In this document: positions 44,400-53,954 of the stretch, piece after piece
Position numbering within the stretch: position 1 is the stretch's first letter
Layout: every line of letters starts with the position of its first letter
Assembly: GCA_010365115.1 (NCBI GenBank)
Contig: JAAFGX010000002.1
Location: 1 to 64,000 of the forward strand
Direction of reading: 5' to 3'
Length of the DNA: 64,000 nucleotides
From: Paludibacter sp.
GTDB lineage: Bacteria; Bacteroidota; Bacteroidia; Bacteroidales; Paludibacteraceae
Program-made: the position numbers and the translations under genes
Notes under the pieces: generated by a model
The model's input: only the letters and a program-made list of their open reading frames with translations
The model's database searches: none
What the model was told of the DNA's origin: nothing

Positions 44400-46448
44400 T
44401 TAGTTGTTTATTTTAATTGTTTTGAACCTTTGATGGTATTCTATTTGCAACAAATATAGACCTTTTTGTGGTAAATGAATTAGCATTTCAGTACTATTTG
44501 CAGTATATGATCCGATTCGTCTTCCCATCCTATCGAAAACATACAATTTTGAATTTGGTTTTAAATTTGAAATGCAAACACCCATGCCAGATACTGAATA
44601 CTGAATAGGTTCGATTTCATTTTTTTCTATACCGTTTATCAAAGTTGTGTGAACTGAAATGGCATTGGAAATGGAAGCTGAATTTCCTACGGGTTGAACC
44701 GTAAAATAATAAGTTGAATCGCTCATTAATTCATCAACTGCGAAATTCATCACATTTCCCACCGATTTTGGAAAACCCAGCACTGAAACAGCAGTTTGAA
44801 CACTTCCTTGTGTGGCTACCTTCACATAATCAACATACACACGACTTCCGCTTACAGCCGACAAAGCAATAACCGAAGAACTTGTACTTTGTGGAATATT
44901 CACAATAAAATCCTGATTCGCAACTCCTGTTGTCCAAACTGCTAATGGTTGATTATTGAGAGTGGCGGTAAGTTTTGCTCCTGCATCGTTTACATATTGT
45001 CGGGCTTTTACAGTCAAAACAGTTCCGGTAGATGATAAATTGAGTGCCGGAAAAATGATTTTTCCGGGATTGCTACCCGAAGCCAACCGCATGGAACTTG
45101 ATGTTTGATTATCGGTATAACCTTCCGTTGTCCAGCCGCTTGGCAGTCCGTTTAAAAATTCATCCTGAAGAATGGTTCTCGATTCCGTGGCACCATTGCT
45201 TTGTAGAGAATATACATTGAGACTGTAACCATTAGCAGCTGCCGAAACCGTCCAGTTGGCTGTAAATCCGTTGTGTCTAATATTGGTGGCTGGCAAAGCC
45301 AAAAATTCGTCGGAGGAAAGGGCTTTAATGCTAAATGAAGCAGCTGTAATTCCACCGCCCGAAATGTTGAGTTGAGCAGTTTGAGAACCAACAGTTTGCG
45401 CCGAATATTTTACAACCAGATTATAGCCAGCTTCTGCATTCGATTTTGAAATTAAAGAGTTTGTAACTGAAAAATTGGCTGCATTTGTTCCTGTTATTGA
45501 GATGGATAAATCTCCGGTTAAATTCAAAGCTTTCAGATTTACAGTCAAATTTGCGGTTTGTAGGTAAGCTACTTTTCCAAAATCAAAAATAGTTCCATTG
45601 GAAGGTGTGCTTAAATAAGGATAATCCACTTTTCCATCTGGAGAAAATGGCACAGAAGTAAGTTTTCCCCAAACATATTCGACCATAAGCGGATAGTCAA
45701 TGTATGGGTTTCTATTTCCCTGAATTTTGTATACTTCATTATTGCGGGTAATTTCTTTTTGACTTATCGGATCTTGCTCACACCATTTCAGCAATAAATC
45801 CACCGTCCATTGCTCAAAAACTGGATAAGTATTATTATCGAGCTGATTGACTGAATTTCCAGTCCATAATGTTGAATAATCTTCATAGGCAGTAACCATG
45901 TACATATATGCACGCGAGAAATCACCTTTATATTCATCGGCAGGTTCCCAAGCATCAATCAATCCACCCGGCCGGCTGCTCGATTTTCCGACTTTAATTG
46001 CACCGTTTGAAAAGGTGGTTGTACCATCAACAACTGCCATCGGCCAACTTCCTTTTGCCGAATTGGCCGTGCTATTCGATGGAGCCAAATGCATCACATC
46101 CTGAGCTGCTTGTCGTCCATCGCCCCACCAACTTTTTGCAAAGGAGTGTTCGATGTTCATTCCGCTGGCAGCAGAATTTCCATTAAAAGCTACATGATTG
46201 TTGGAATACATATCCCATACCGTTCCATCTGTCGGACGAACATCCGTTTTGGTAAATGCAGCCCATGTACTGCCCGTACCGCTTCCATAGCTTGGCACAT
46301 TGGCATTTTTTATTTTCAAATGCAGAGCGGTTTTTAATTCTGCTTGTTTTTTACCGATGGCGTTATCGTAATAACCGGCAGGAATTTGAGCAAAAACCGA
46401 GAATAATAGTAAGTGGAGGACAAAGGAAAGTAAAAATGTCTTTTTCAT
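44400..46448 (-). CDS. Secreted endonuclease I with Ig/Fn3-like C-terminus, paralogue 3, T9SS sorted
   Basis: The 682-residue protein has a signal peptide (LLLFSVFAQ). The endonuclease I domain (about 22-260) has 'MNIEHSFAKSWWGDGRQ', 'VMHLAPSNSTANSAKGS' and 'GNRNPYIDYPLMVEYVWG'. A HYDIN-like beta domain follows (about 280-385), then a jelly-roll and Fn3-like part and a C-terminal sorting motif ('YVFDRMGRRIGSYT', 'QKGLYLLQIEYHQR'). Note 'FAKSWWG' where two paralogues have 'MPKSWFG/IPQSWFG'; the catalytic His is kept. It lies 4 bases before paralogue 2, strongly suggesting one transcript. Confidence 0.92.
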   Translation of the reverse strand: MKKTFLLSFVLHLLLFSVFAQIPAGYYDNAIGKKQAELKTALHLKIKNANVPSYGSGTGSTWAAFTKTDVRPTDGTVWDMYSNNHVAFNGNSAASGMNIEHSFAKSWWGDGRQAAQDVMHLAPSNSTANSAKGSWPMAVVDGTTTFSNGAIKVGKSSSRPGGLIDAWEPADEYKGDFSRAYMYMVTAYEDYSTLWTGNSVNQLDNNTYPVFEQWTVDLLLKWCEQDPISQKEITRNNEVYKIQGNRNPYIDYPLMVEYVWGKLTSVPFSPDGKVDYPYLSTPSNGTIFDFGKVAYLQTANLTVNLKALNLTGDLSISITGTNAANFSVTNSLISKSNAEAGYNLVVKYSAQTVGSQTAQLNISGGGITAASFSIKALSSDEFLALPATNIRHNGFTANWTVSAAANGYSLNVYSLQSNGATESRTILQDEFLNGLPSGWTTEGYTDNQTSSSMRLASGSNPGKIIFPALNLSSTGTVLTVKARQYVNDAGAKLTATLNNQPLAVWTTGVANQDFIVNIPQSTSSSVIALSAVSGSRVYVDYVKVATQGSVQTAVSVLGFPKSVGNVMNFAVDELMSDSTYYFTVQPVGNSASISNAISVHTTLINGIEKNEIEPIQYSVSGMGVCISNLKPNSKLYVFDRMGRRIGSYTANSTEMLIHLPQKGLYLLQIEYHQRFKTIKINN

Positions 46449-46536
46449 AGAATATAATTTCTGTAGACTAAAAGAGAGAATCTGCTGATTGGTTTTTCAG
46501 CAGGTTCCCTCAAAAATAGGAGTAAAAAAGTGTTGG

Positions 46537-47589
46537 TTATTTGCTGACAATAAATTTTTGAATTGATTTTCGGTTACCCGATTTGAGTTGAAGCAAATAC
46601 ATACCGTTATTCAATTGTTCCAACGAAATAGTTTTTGAAATACTCAATTGATCTTCTTTAATCAACTGACCGCTTAAGTTGTAAATGGAATATGCCAGAT
46701 TGGATTCGTCCGAATTAATGGTCAATTCATTCTGAACCGGATTGGGAGAAACAGAAAAAGCAATTTTCACTTTATCAATTGCTGAAACCAACGACCATGG
46801 TTCGCCTTTGCGTGTTCCCCAGATAAATTCGGCCAGTTCGGGATGATCGATAAAAGGGTTGCGGTTGTGTTGAACAGATTCTACGGTATTATTTCTATTT
46901 TTTTCCTTAATGCTAACAGGATCCTGACGATGCCATTTTAAAAAGATATCTTTTGCATAGGCACTTAGTCCTGAGAATGAAGAGCTAAAAACTCCACCAC
47001 TCCAGTTTTCACATGCTCCAGAATAGCGAGTAGCCATATAAAAATAGGTTCGAGCAAAATCACCTTTGTATTCGTTAATAGGCTCAAAGACAGTGCCTGA
47101 ATAGCCGGAAAAACTGGAAGATCCCAATTTACTTCCATTTCCTGTTGTATTTGTAGCAGAACCAACTTCACCAAATGGATAACTGCCTCGGATCCCATTG
47201 ACTTTACTGTCAGTCGGATAAACATGGAATGCATCACTCACCATTGGAGAGGCTTCTCCAAACCAACTTTGTGGAATAGAGTGTTCACGGTTATAATTTA
47301 AACATTCAGCTCCAGTAGTTCCTGAATTTTGATCAGTTCTCCAAGTAAAACTACAGTTTGAATACATATCCCAAATTTTCCCTGTGGATGGATTGATGTC
47401 AGTACTACCATATGCAGTCCATAATCCATTATAGCTTGTAACGCTGTGTCCTTCTGCAATAATTGTTTTTAAACTTGTTCTTAAAGCTGCATCTGCTTTA
47501 CCCACCGCATTATTATAATATCCGCTTGGCTCGGCAGCAAAGATGAAAACAGAAAGAGTGACCAGAAAGAGAGTAAAAAGTTTTTTCAT
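46537..47589 (-). CDS. Secreted endonuclease I, paralogue 4, T9SS sorted
   Basis: The single nuclease domain has 'YNREHSIPQSWFG', 'DAFHVYPTDSKVNGIRG', 'NEYKGDFARTYFYMATRY' and 'HNRNPFIDHPELAEFIWG'. A clear T9SS type A sorting domain follows ('VSPNPVQNELTINSDESNLAYSIYNLSGQLI', ending 'KSIQKFIVSK'). The track start at 47604 adds MKNDF; the ATG at 47589 (MKKLFTLFLVTLSVFIFAAE) starts the signal peptide directly. It is the first gene of the array and the most compact. Confidence 0.93.
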   Translation of the reverse strand: MKKLFTLFLVTLSVFIFAAEPSGYYNNAVGKADAALRTSLKTIIAEGHSVTSYNGLWTAYGSTDINPSTGKIWDMYSNCSFTWRTDQNSGTTGAECLNYNREHSIPQSWFGEASPMVSDAFHVYPTDSKVNGIRGSYPFGEVGSATNTTGNGSKLGSSSFSGYSGTVFEPINEYKGDFARTYFYMATRYSGACENWSGGVFSSSFSGLSAYAKDIFLKWHRQDPVSIKEKNRNNTVESVQHNRNPFIDHPELAEFIWGTRKGEPWSLVSAIDKVKIAFSVSPNPVQNELTINSDESNLAYSIYNLSGQLIKEDQLSISKTISLEQLNNGMYLLQLKSGNRKSIQKFIVSK

Positions 47590-47742
47590 AAAATCATTTT
47601 TCATTTAATTGAAACACATTTTCAAAAATGCAGGGAGCAAATATAATGAATATGTTTTGAATAATAATACCATTTTGTCTTTTTAAGAGACCACAGATAA
47701 AAATAACGCACAGCAAAAATAGAAGTATAATTTACCAGAAAT

Positions 47743-48750
47743 TTATTTGCCATTTTGGCTCATAAATTTACACACTTGGTCAATGCAACGGGAAACCGGC
47801 GTAAAACCAAATCCTATTGCATCTTGAATTTTTCGACTCGAATAATATTCCCTGTTCGTTGCCGAAAGTGCCGTTCCACGGTCGATAAGTGGCTTGAAAT
47901 GAAAAACTTTCCCAAGAATTTCTGATATAATTCCTACAAGCCAGAGTGTTCGTTTGCCAATGTTTATAAATGGTCGTTGTTTTCCATATCCATCGGCCAT
48001 CCAACTGAGCACATCTTTGTTTGAACAATTTTCGGCAACCAAAATAAACCGTTCGCCCGTTATTTCAGAATTAACCAGTTGAATCATCACTTTTGCCACA
48101 TCCTTCACATCTACGTAGCCACTTCCGCCATTGGTATAAAATTTCAAGCCTTTTTTTATTTGATAAAACAATTGCGAACTGCCTGAATTGGTTCCCGAAA
48201 CGCCAAGTATAACTCCCGGATTGACAATTACTGCATTCAGTCCTTTTTCAATTCCTTTCCACACTTCTTGCTCCGAATAATATTTGCTTCGTGCATAGAG
48301 CGAGCGGTTTTGATTATCTTCCCAAACAGATTTTTCATCAATCTTTTCGGTTCCCACTGCACGTCCGCAAGCAGCGATGGAACTCACAAAACAAAATTTC
48401 TGGACACCAGCTTCTAGTGCTGCTTCTACCATATTTCTGGTGCCTGCGACATTGGTATCCAATAAAATATCAGCATTATTTCCTAACGAAACAACTGCTG
48501 CACAATGATACACAGTATTGACGTTAATCATTGTTTCATGCAAAGAACCAGCATCTAACACATCGCCTATTTTCCAGTCGATGCGGGCAATATATTCATC
48601 CGGATATGGTGTGTAAAATCTAAAAATAGTCCGAAGAGAATCCAACTTGCTTGTGGATCGACAAATGGCGGTGACCCGTTCATTTTTTTGCAACAGATGC
48701 CATATTAAATTACCTCCTACCAATCCTGTTGCACCTGTTACCAATATCAT
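47743..48750 (-). CDS. NAD(P)-dependent epimerase/dehydratase (extended SDR)
   Basis: The 335-residue protein begins with the Rossmann motif 'MILVTGATGLVGGNLIWHLL'. It has the active-site 'YARSKYYSEQEVWKG' (YxxxK), preceded by 'FVSSIAACG', so it is a typical extended short-chain dehydrogenase. Many homologues act on sugar nucleotides or as flavonol-reductase-like enzymes; the substrate is not predictable here. It is transcribed away from the LOG gene; the two share a 99-base promoter region. Confidence 0.9.
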   Translation of the reverse strand: MILVTGATGLVGGNLIWHLLQKNERVTAICRSTSKLDSLRTIFRFYTPYPDEYIARIDWKIGDVLDAGSLHETMINVNTVYHCAAVVSLGNNADILLDTNVAGTRNMVEAALEAGVQKFCFVSSIAACGRAVGTEKIDEKSVWEDNQNRSLYARSKYYSEQEVWKGIEKGLNAVIVNPGVILGVSGTNSGSSQLFYQIKKGLKFYTNGGSGYVDVKDVAKVMIQLVNSEITGERFILVAENCSNKDVLSWMADGYGKQRPFINIGKRTLWLVGIISEILGKVFHFKPLIDRGTALSATNREYYSSRKIQDAIGFGFTPVSRCIDQVCKFMSQNGK

Positions 48751-48797
48751 TTTTAGTCATTTTTATTTTGATGCTCAAAAATACGGAAAGAAAACTG

Positions 48798-48805
48798 TAT
48801 TTTTG
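48798..48805 (+). promoter_or_regulatory. Candidate -7 element of the LOG gene
   Basis: TATTTTTG matches TAnnTTTG and lies 44 bases before the LOG start codon. No good -33 box accompanies it. Confidence 0.4.
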
Positions 48806-48849
48806 CATACAAATTCACTAAAAAGCTGATAATTGTTCATCCTACTACC

Positions 48850-49428
48850 ATGAAAACTATTTGTGTATACTGTGCATCCAGCTCACAGGTTAAACCAAGT
48901 TACTTTGTAGCAACTGCCCTTCTGGGGAAAATTCTTGCTGAGGCAAATTTATCAATTGTTTACGGTGGTGGCTCCATGGGACTTATGGGAATGCTTGCGG
49001 ATAGTACTTTGGAAGCCGGAGGAAAAATAATTGGCGTAATTCCCCGTTTTATGTGCGAAGTGGAATGGAACCACACCAATCTCACTGAATTGATTCTGGT
49101 GGATTCCATGCATGAAAGGAAAGAAAAAATGGCAATGATGGCCGATGCTGTGGTGGCTTTGCCGGGCGGTTGTGGTACGTTGGAAGAATTATTGGAAGTA
49201 ATTACCTGGAAACGATTGGGGATTTTTACCAAACCGATAATAATTGTAAACCTCGAAGGCTATTTCGATGACCTAATAACCATGCTTAACCGTGCTGTTG
49301 ACGAGCATTTTATGCGTGAAGAACACCGTAAAATGTGGGAAGTGGTAGTAAATCCAGAAGATGTTTTAAATGCAATTCAATTTTCGACAAACTGGGACGA
49401 AAATGCCCGAAGCTTTGCCGCACTTTAA
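48850..49428 (+). CDS. LOG family nucleotide phosphoribohydrolase
   Basis: The 192-residue protein has the LOG signature 'VALPGGCGTLEELLEVITW' and the Rossmann segment 'IVYGGGSMGLMGMLADSTLEAGGKIIGVIP'. LOG enzymes split nucleoside 5'-monophosphates (such as cytokinin ribotides or AMP) into base and ribose-5-phosphate. Length and motifs are complete. It is followed after 9 bases by the DUF4271 gene, so the two are probably co-transcribed. Confidence 0.94.
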   Translation: MKTICVYCASSSQVKPSYFVATALLGKILAEANLSIVYGGGSMGLMGMLADSTLEAGGKIIGVIPRFMCEVEWNHTNLTELILVDSMHERKEKMAMMADAVVALPGGCGTLEELLEVITWKRLGIFTKPIIIVNLEGYFDDLITMLNRAVDEHFMREEHRKMWEVVVNPEDVLNAIQFSTNWDENARSFAAL

Positions 49429-49437
49429 TTTTAAACA

Positions 49438-50247
49438 ATGACACTGCCGGATACAATACAAATAGTAAACGATACTTCTGTAGTTTTACCAATGGATTCA
49501 TTGGTAAAAATGGATTCGCTAGCATTGGTTGACTCATTAAGAATTGTTGATTCAATAAAATCAATTATCCCAATCCCAACCGGGTTTATTGGAATTCCTC
49601 ATCCTTCGCTCCCTCAAACAGAAGGTTGGGTATTTGGTGTTTTACTTATTTTCTTCTTGTTAATGACGTATTCAATTTCCCATTCTGCCGGTTTGTTAAC
49701 GGACTCATTGAAGACTTTTTTTCAGGTAAAGCTGCGCTCAAGCATTTTTAGTAGGGCAACGATAAATGATTTACGTTTCCGGTTTTTTATAATAGCTTTT
49801 TCTATTGGAGTAGCCTGTTTCTATTTATATCTCGCTCTTAATCATAATTATACTGAATTTTCATTTCTCAAATATGGTAGTATTTATCTTGTAACTGCAC
49901 TTTTTTTCCTTTTAAAATCATTTAGTTTCGATTTAATAGGGTATGTTTTCTTGGATTCTGCAAACTTGAAAATGGCAAAAGAAAGTTACTTCAATATTCT
50001 ATCCTATGCCGGAATTGTATTATTTCCTTTGTTAATATTGAGAATTTATATTCTATCAGAATTGATTCCAATTGTCGACACTATATCTCTGATTGTGAGC
50101 ATTATCGCCTTTATTTTAGTTCTAATTAAACTATTTCAAATATTTCTTCACAAAATAGTAGCATCTTTTTACATTATGTTGTATCTTTGCACCCTCGAAT
50201 TTTTACCCCTGGTTGCATTATATCTGGTGTATCAATTAATTATATAG
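49438..50247 (+). CDS. DUF4271 membrane protein
   Basis: The 269-residue protein has a polar N-terminus with a repeated 'VDSLxxVDS' stretch (about 10-40), then about six membrane helices from residue 62 onward. 'SIFSRATINDLRFRFFIIAFSIGVACFYLYL' and the C-terminal 'FYIMLYLCTLEFLPLVALYLVYQLII' are typical of DUF4271, a Bacteroidota-specific family. It is commonly found just before hemD, as here. Its role is unknown. A TATCTTTG element inside its 3' part (near 50175) could serve hemD. Confidence 0.88.
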   Translation: MTLPDTIQIVNDTSVVLPMDSLVKMDSLALVDSLRIVDSIKSIIPIPTGFIGIPHPSLPQTEGWVFGVLLIFFLLMTYSISHSAGLLTDSLKTFFQVKLRSSIFSRATINDLRFRFFIIAFSIGVACFYLYLALNHNYTEFSFLKYGSIYLVTALFFLLKSFSFDLIGYVFLDSANLKMAKESYFNILSYAGIVLFPLLILRIYILSELIPIVDTISLIVSIIAFILVLIKLFQIFLHKIVASFYIMLYLCTLEFLPLVALYLVYQLII

Positions 50248-50274
50248 ATTGTTATATGTCTAAAATTTATTGCA

Positions 50275-51033
50275 TTGAAAATAAAGAAGATACTAGTATC
50301 ACAGCCACAGCCGACTTCTGAAAAGTCTCCCTATTTTGACATCAGCAATAAGTACAATGTCAAAATTGAATTCCGACCATTTATTAAAGTTGAGCCGATT
50401 CTTGCAAAGGATTTCAGAACTCAACGTGTCAATATTCTGGATCATACTGCAATTATTTTTAATGCACGTCATGGTATTGATCACTTTTTCAGATTGTGTG
50501 AAGAAATGCGGGTAACAATTCCTGAAACCATGAAGTATTTTTGTGTTTCCGAATCTGTTGCTTTATATTTGCAACGTTACATTCATTATCGTAAACGCAA
50601 GGTTTTTTACGGTGCATCAGGCAAAATGGCCGATTTGGTTATTATAATGAACAAACATTTGGATGAGAAATACCTGTTAATCACCTCGGATGTTCAAAAT
50701 GAAGATACAATGGCGATGATTGAAAAATCAAAAATTTCTTTCAATAAAGCCATTATGTACAAAACCGTTAGTAACGATTTTGGTACAAACGAAGATTTTA
50801 ACTACGATATGCTGATATTTTTCAGTCCTCAGGGAATTTCATCATTACTCAAAAATTTCCCGAATTTCGAACAAGGCGACATTCAAATCGGATGTTTTGG
50901 GGTAGCTACTGCACAAGCAGTTCGGGATGCCGGAATGAGACTTGATATTGAAGCTCCTGTAGCGGGAGTTCCTTCAATGACAATGGCTTTAGAAAATTAT
51001 TTAAAAGAGAGTAATAAAAAAATACGAAAATAA
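50275..51033 (+). CDS. hemD: Uroporphyrinogen-III synthase (TTG start)
   Basis: The 252-residue product matches Bacteroidota HemD: 'MKIKKILVSQPQPTSEKSPY', 'VKIEFRPFIKVEPI', 'ILDHTAIIFNARHGIDHFFRLCEEMRVTIPE' and 'QIGCFGVATAQAVRDAGMRLDIEAP'. The enzyme closes hydroxymethylbilane to uroporphyrinogen III for haem or cobalamin-type tetrapyrroles. No in-frame ATG precedes the conserved N-terminus, so the start codon is TTG. An out-of-frame ATG at 50256 opens a 21-codon reading frame across this start. A strong terminator follows. Confidence 0.92.
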   Translation: MKIKKILVSQPQPTSEKSPYFDISNKYNVKIEFRPFIKVEPILAKDFRTQRVNILDHTAIIFNARHGIDHFFRLCEEMRVTIPETMKYFCVSESVALYLQRYIHYRKRKVFYGASGKMADLVIIMNKHLDEKYLLITSDVQNEDTMAMIEKSKISFNKAIMYKTVSNDFGTNEDFNYDMLIFFSPQGISSLLKNFPNFEQGDIQIGCFGVATAQAVRDAGMRLDIEAPVAGVPSMTMALENYLKESNKKIRK

Positions 51034-51055
51034 AATACGTTCAAAAAAAAATGGT

Positions 51056-51098
51056 CTATCCCAAAAGTATCGAAGTTTTTTCTTTACTTTTGGGATAG
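51056..51098 (+). terminator. Terminator after hemD
   Basis: A perfect 14-bp stem, 'ctatcccaaaagta' with 'tacttttgggatag', is followed by 'tttattt'. It lies between hemD and rnpA. Confidence 0.85.
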
Positions 51099-51113
51099 TT
51101 TATTTACAGATTA

Positions 51114-51521
51114 ATGATTCATCTAAATTCTTTTCCCAAATCGGAACATTTATGCGGCGAGAAACGCATAACTCGTTTGTTTACTCAAGGTAAGGCTTTT
51201 ATAGCTTATCCTTTAAGGGTGATTTATTTAATTGAATCAAAGAAGGATGCTGAAGCGGCGAGCGTTATGGTAAGTGTCCCCAAAAAACGCTTTAAAAGAG
51301 CAGTGAAACGTAATCGGTTGAAACGTTTAATGCGTGAAGCGTATCGATTAAACAAACAAATGTTAATTGAAAAATTGAATGAAAAGGAACTTCAAATTCA
51401 AATTGCTTTTAATTACGTATCGGACGATGAACTTGATTTCGCTACGGTTGAGAAAAAGATGAAGCTCGCTCTTCAGAAAATTATTGATATAATTGAACTT
51501 TCAGATATAAAAATAAGTTAG
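51114..51521 (+). CDS. rnpA: Ribonuclease P protein component
   Basis: The 135-residue basic protein has 'FTQGKAFIAYPLRVIYL' and the RnpA signature 'KRAVKRNRLKRLMREAYRL'. It is the protein cofactor of RNase P for tRNA 5' processing. It sits between hemD and yidD, a common order in this phylum. The start ATG at 51114 is only 16 bases past the hemD terminator, so its promoter may overlap that hairpin. Confidence 0.96.
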   Translation: MIHLNSFPKSEHLCGEKRITRLFTQGKAFIAYPLRVIYLIESKKDAEAASVMVSVPKKRFKRAVKRNRLKRLMREAYRLNKQMLIEKLNEKELQIQIAFNYVSDDELDFATVEKKMKLALQKIIDIIELSDIKIS

Positions 51522-51546
51522 AAAATGGTAACCCACTAAATCCAGA

Positions 51547-51588
51547 CCTCACTCCAACCATCTCCTTGAGGAGAGGGTTGGAGTGAGG
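51547..51588. repeat. Palindrome between rnpA and yidD
   Basis: The arms 'cctcactccaacc' and 'ggttggagtgagg', with inner 'tctcc'/'ggaga', form a nearly perfect hairpin. This kind of C/T-rich palindrome is a known dispersed type in Bacteroidota. It may also stop transcription after rnpA. Confidence 0.75.
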
Positions 51589-51638
51589 AGGATTTTAAGA
51601 CTTGTTCTACATATAATTCAGTGAAAATCGAATTTATT

Positions 51639-51860
51639 ATGAAAAAGGTACTCCAATTTATCGTTTTACTTCCGGTGTATTTTTATCGATACAGCATATC
51701 TCCTCTTATACCACCAAGTTGTCGTTATACCCCTACTTGCTCCGATTATACCATACAAGCGGTGAAAAAACATGGAATTATAAAAGGCGGATGGTTATCG
51801 ATAAAACGTATTGGCAGTTGTCACCCATGGGGTGGAAGTGGTTACGATCCGGTGCCATGA
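51639..51860 (+). CDS. yidD: Membrane protein insertion efficiency factor YidD
   Basis: The small protein has the YidD hallmark '[31 protein letters not shown]' and '[15 protein letters not shown]', with the three conserved Cys. It helps YidC insert proteins at the membrane. The track start at 51621 is a GTG; the ATG at 51639 ([15 protein letters not shown]) gives the usual 73 residues. It follows rnpA as expected. Confidence 0.95.
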   Translation: MKKVLQFIVLLPVYFYRYSISPLIPPSCRYTPTCSDYTIQAVKKHGIIKGGWLSIKRIGSCHPWGGSGYDPVP

Positions 51861-51935
51861 GATTGAGTTGGTATTTATTTAAAATTTCATTTTTTTTGAA
51901 AAGGTTAGGAATAGTGATTTTTATTCAAAAAAATG

Positions 51936-51943
51936 TATCTTTG
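51936..51943 (+). promoter_or_regulatory. Candidate -7 element of lpxK
   Basis: TATCTTTG matches TAnnTTTG, 37 bases before the lpxK start. No consensus -33 box is seen at N19. Confidence 0.45.
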
Positions 51944-51979
51944 TCATTCTCTTAATTTTCTTTTGACAATCGAATACAA

Positions 51980-53068
51980 TTGAAGAAGCCCAGACGAAAT
52001 ATTATTCTTTACCCATTTTCACTCCTTTACGGATTAGTGATTGCCATTCGTAATTGGCTGTTCGATCAGGAAATATTTCGTTCTACCAGGTTCAACATTC
52101 CTGTCATTTCAGTTGGAAACCTTGCTGCAGGGGGCACCGGCAAAACTCCTCATGCCGAGTTTATTCTATCAATTTTAAAAGACGAATGGAAATCGGCGGT
52201 TTTGAGTAGAGGGTACAAACGCTCGACAAAAGGTTTCATACTTGCCGACCAAAATTCAACTGCTTCTACTCTGGGAGATGAACCGTTTCAAATTCAACAA
52301 AAATTTTCGGATGTTACCGTTGCTGTCGACGAAAAAAGAGTTCACGGTGTAAAAAAACTGCAGGAACTTATTCCCGATTTGCAGTTGGTAGTTCTTGACG
52401 ATGCTTTTCAGCACAGGTATATTGAACCGGGATTATCCATCTTATTAACTGATATTGCTAATTTGTATAGTCGTGATTTACTGCTTCCTGCCGGAAATTT
52501 AAGGGAATGGAGAAGTGGTAGCAAACGAGCTGACATTATTGTTGTCACTAAATGTCCGGATGATTTTAAACCTATCGATATGCGTTTGATTGAAACGGAG
52601 TTGAAAATAGAAACCAATCAACTATTGTTTTTCTCGAACTATGTTTACGACGAAATAGTACCGGTATTTCCCGATTCATTGCCTGAAAAATGGAACTACG
52701 AAATGTTGGGCGAGACAAAAGCCAACATTTTGCTGGTGGCAGGAATTGTTTCCCCTCAATCGATTGTCTTACATTTAAATAAGTATTGTGATACTGTAAA
52801 AACCTTATTTTTCGACGATCATCATGCTTTTCAACCCAAAGATTTTAATTTAATTTTCCATACATTTGACAAATTGCCTTCGACAGAAAAAATAGTGTTG
52901 GTAACCGAAAAAGATGCTTCACGAATGGTATCGAATCCGTATTTCCCCGAATCATTAAAATCTAGGACTTTTGCATTGCCAATTCGTGTAAAAATTTTAC
53001 ACAATCAAGAAAATATATTCATTCAAAAAATTAAAGATTATGTTATTGAAGATTCAAGAAACAGCTGA
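51980..53068 (+). CDS. lpxK: Tetraacyldisaccharide 4'-kinase (TTG start)
   Basis: The 362-residue protein has the LpxK Walker A segment '[20 protein letters not shown]' and '[23 protein letters not shown]'. It phosphorylates the lipid A precursor at the 4' position on the inner-membrane face. The conserved N-terminus ([21 protein letters not shown]) starts from a TTG, with no in-frame ATG nearby upstream. Its last 29 bases overlap punA, implying coupled expression. Confidence 0.94.
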   Translation: MKKPRRNIILYPFSLLYGLVIAIRNWLFDQEIFRSTRFNIPVISVGNLAAGGTGKTPHAEFILSILKDEWKSAVLSRGYKRSTKGFILADQNSTASTLGDEPFQIQQKFSDVTVAVDEKRVHGVKKLQELIPDLQLVVLDDAFQHRYIEPGLSILLTDIANLYSRDLLLPAGNLREWRSGSKRADIIVVTKCPDDFKPIDMRLIETELKIETNQLLFFSNYVYDEIVPVFPDSLPEKWNYEMLGETKANILLVAGIVSPQSIVLHLNKYCDTVKTLFFDDHHAFQPKDFNLIFHTFDKLPSTEKIVLVTEKDASRMVSNPYFPESLKSRTFALPIRVKILHNQENIFIQKIKDYVIEDSRNS

Positions 53069-53846
53069 TTTCCTGCGTTCCAGAATTCCAATGAAACCAA
53101 AAACAGGTATTATACTTGGTACCGGTTTGGGAAATCTGGTTACTCAAATTACAGATAAAACAGAAATTCCATACGAAATAATTCCAAATTTTCCTATATC
53201 GACAGTTGAAGGCCACAGTGGAAAACTGATTATTGGAAAGCTGGGTGAGGTTGAAGTATTAGCTATGCAAGGCCGTTTCCATTATTATGAAGGCTACGAT
53301 ATGAAAGCTGTTACGTTTCCTGTTCGGGTTATGAAAGCTCTTGGAATTGAAACATTGCTGGTTTCAAATGCTTCGGGTGGCGTGCATCCCGACTTTGAAA
53401 TAGGCGATTTGATGATTATTACCGATCATATCAACCTTTTTCCGGAACATCCGCTCCGTGGGAAAAATAATGCTGAATTAGGAACTCGTTTTCCCGATAT
53501 GAGCGAAGCTTATTCGAAAGAATTAATTGCTAAAGCAAAGCTTATAGCAGCCAAAAACAATATTAAAGTAGTGGAAGGTGTGTATGTAGGAACTACCGGT
53601 CCTACTTTCGAAACGCCAGCCGAATATCGTTATTTCCGTACTATCGGGGGCGATGCTGTTGGTATGAGCACTGTTCCAGAAGTGATTGTTGCAAATCATG
53701 CCGGAATGCGATGTTTTGGGATTTCAATTATAACCGATTTGGGAGTTCCGGGTAAAATAGTGGAAGTAAGTCACGAGGTGGTTCAGCAAATTGGCAATTC
53801 GGTTCAACCGCTTATGACGCTAATTATGAAAGAACTGATTCAATAA
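53040..53846 (+). CDS. punA: Purine nucleoside phosphorylase
   Basis: The 268-residue protein has '[16 protein letters not shown]', '[14 protein letters not shown]', '[27 protein letters not shown]', '[18 protein letters not shown]' and '[16 protein letters not shown]', all signatures of trimeric type PNP. It splits purine nucleosides with phosphate for salvage. It overlaps lpxK by 29 bases; this lpxK-punA pair is common in Bacteroidota. Full length. Confidence 0.96.
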   Translation: MLLKIQETADFLRSRIPMKPKTGIILGTGLGNLVTQITDKTEIPYEIIPNFPISTVEGHSGKLIIGKLGEVEVLAMQGRFHYYEGYDMKAVTFPVRVMKALGIETLLVSNASGGVHPDFEIGDLMIITDHINLFPEHPLRGKNNAELGTRFPDMSEAYSKELIAKAKLIAAKNNIKVVEGVYVGTTGPTFETPAEYRYFRTIGGDAVGMSTVPEVIVANHAGMRCFGISIITDLGVPGKIVEVSHEVVQQIGNSVQPLMTLIMKELIQ

Positions 53847-53954
53847 ATTTACCCAGATCTTTTTTTTTAAAATTCCAATTTTAAGATACATTTTTCATTA
53901 TTGTTGTTTTTTTAAGAAACAAAAAAAATGCAATAACATTAAATATTAATTTTT

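Noticed and set aside
40467-47589. Endonuclease array considered as a toxin or defence island
   Set aside because: All four proteins have signal peptides and T9SS-type tails, and there are no immunity, sensor or helicase genes beside them, so nutrient or biofilm roles fit better.
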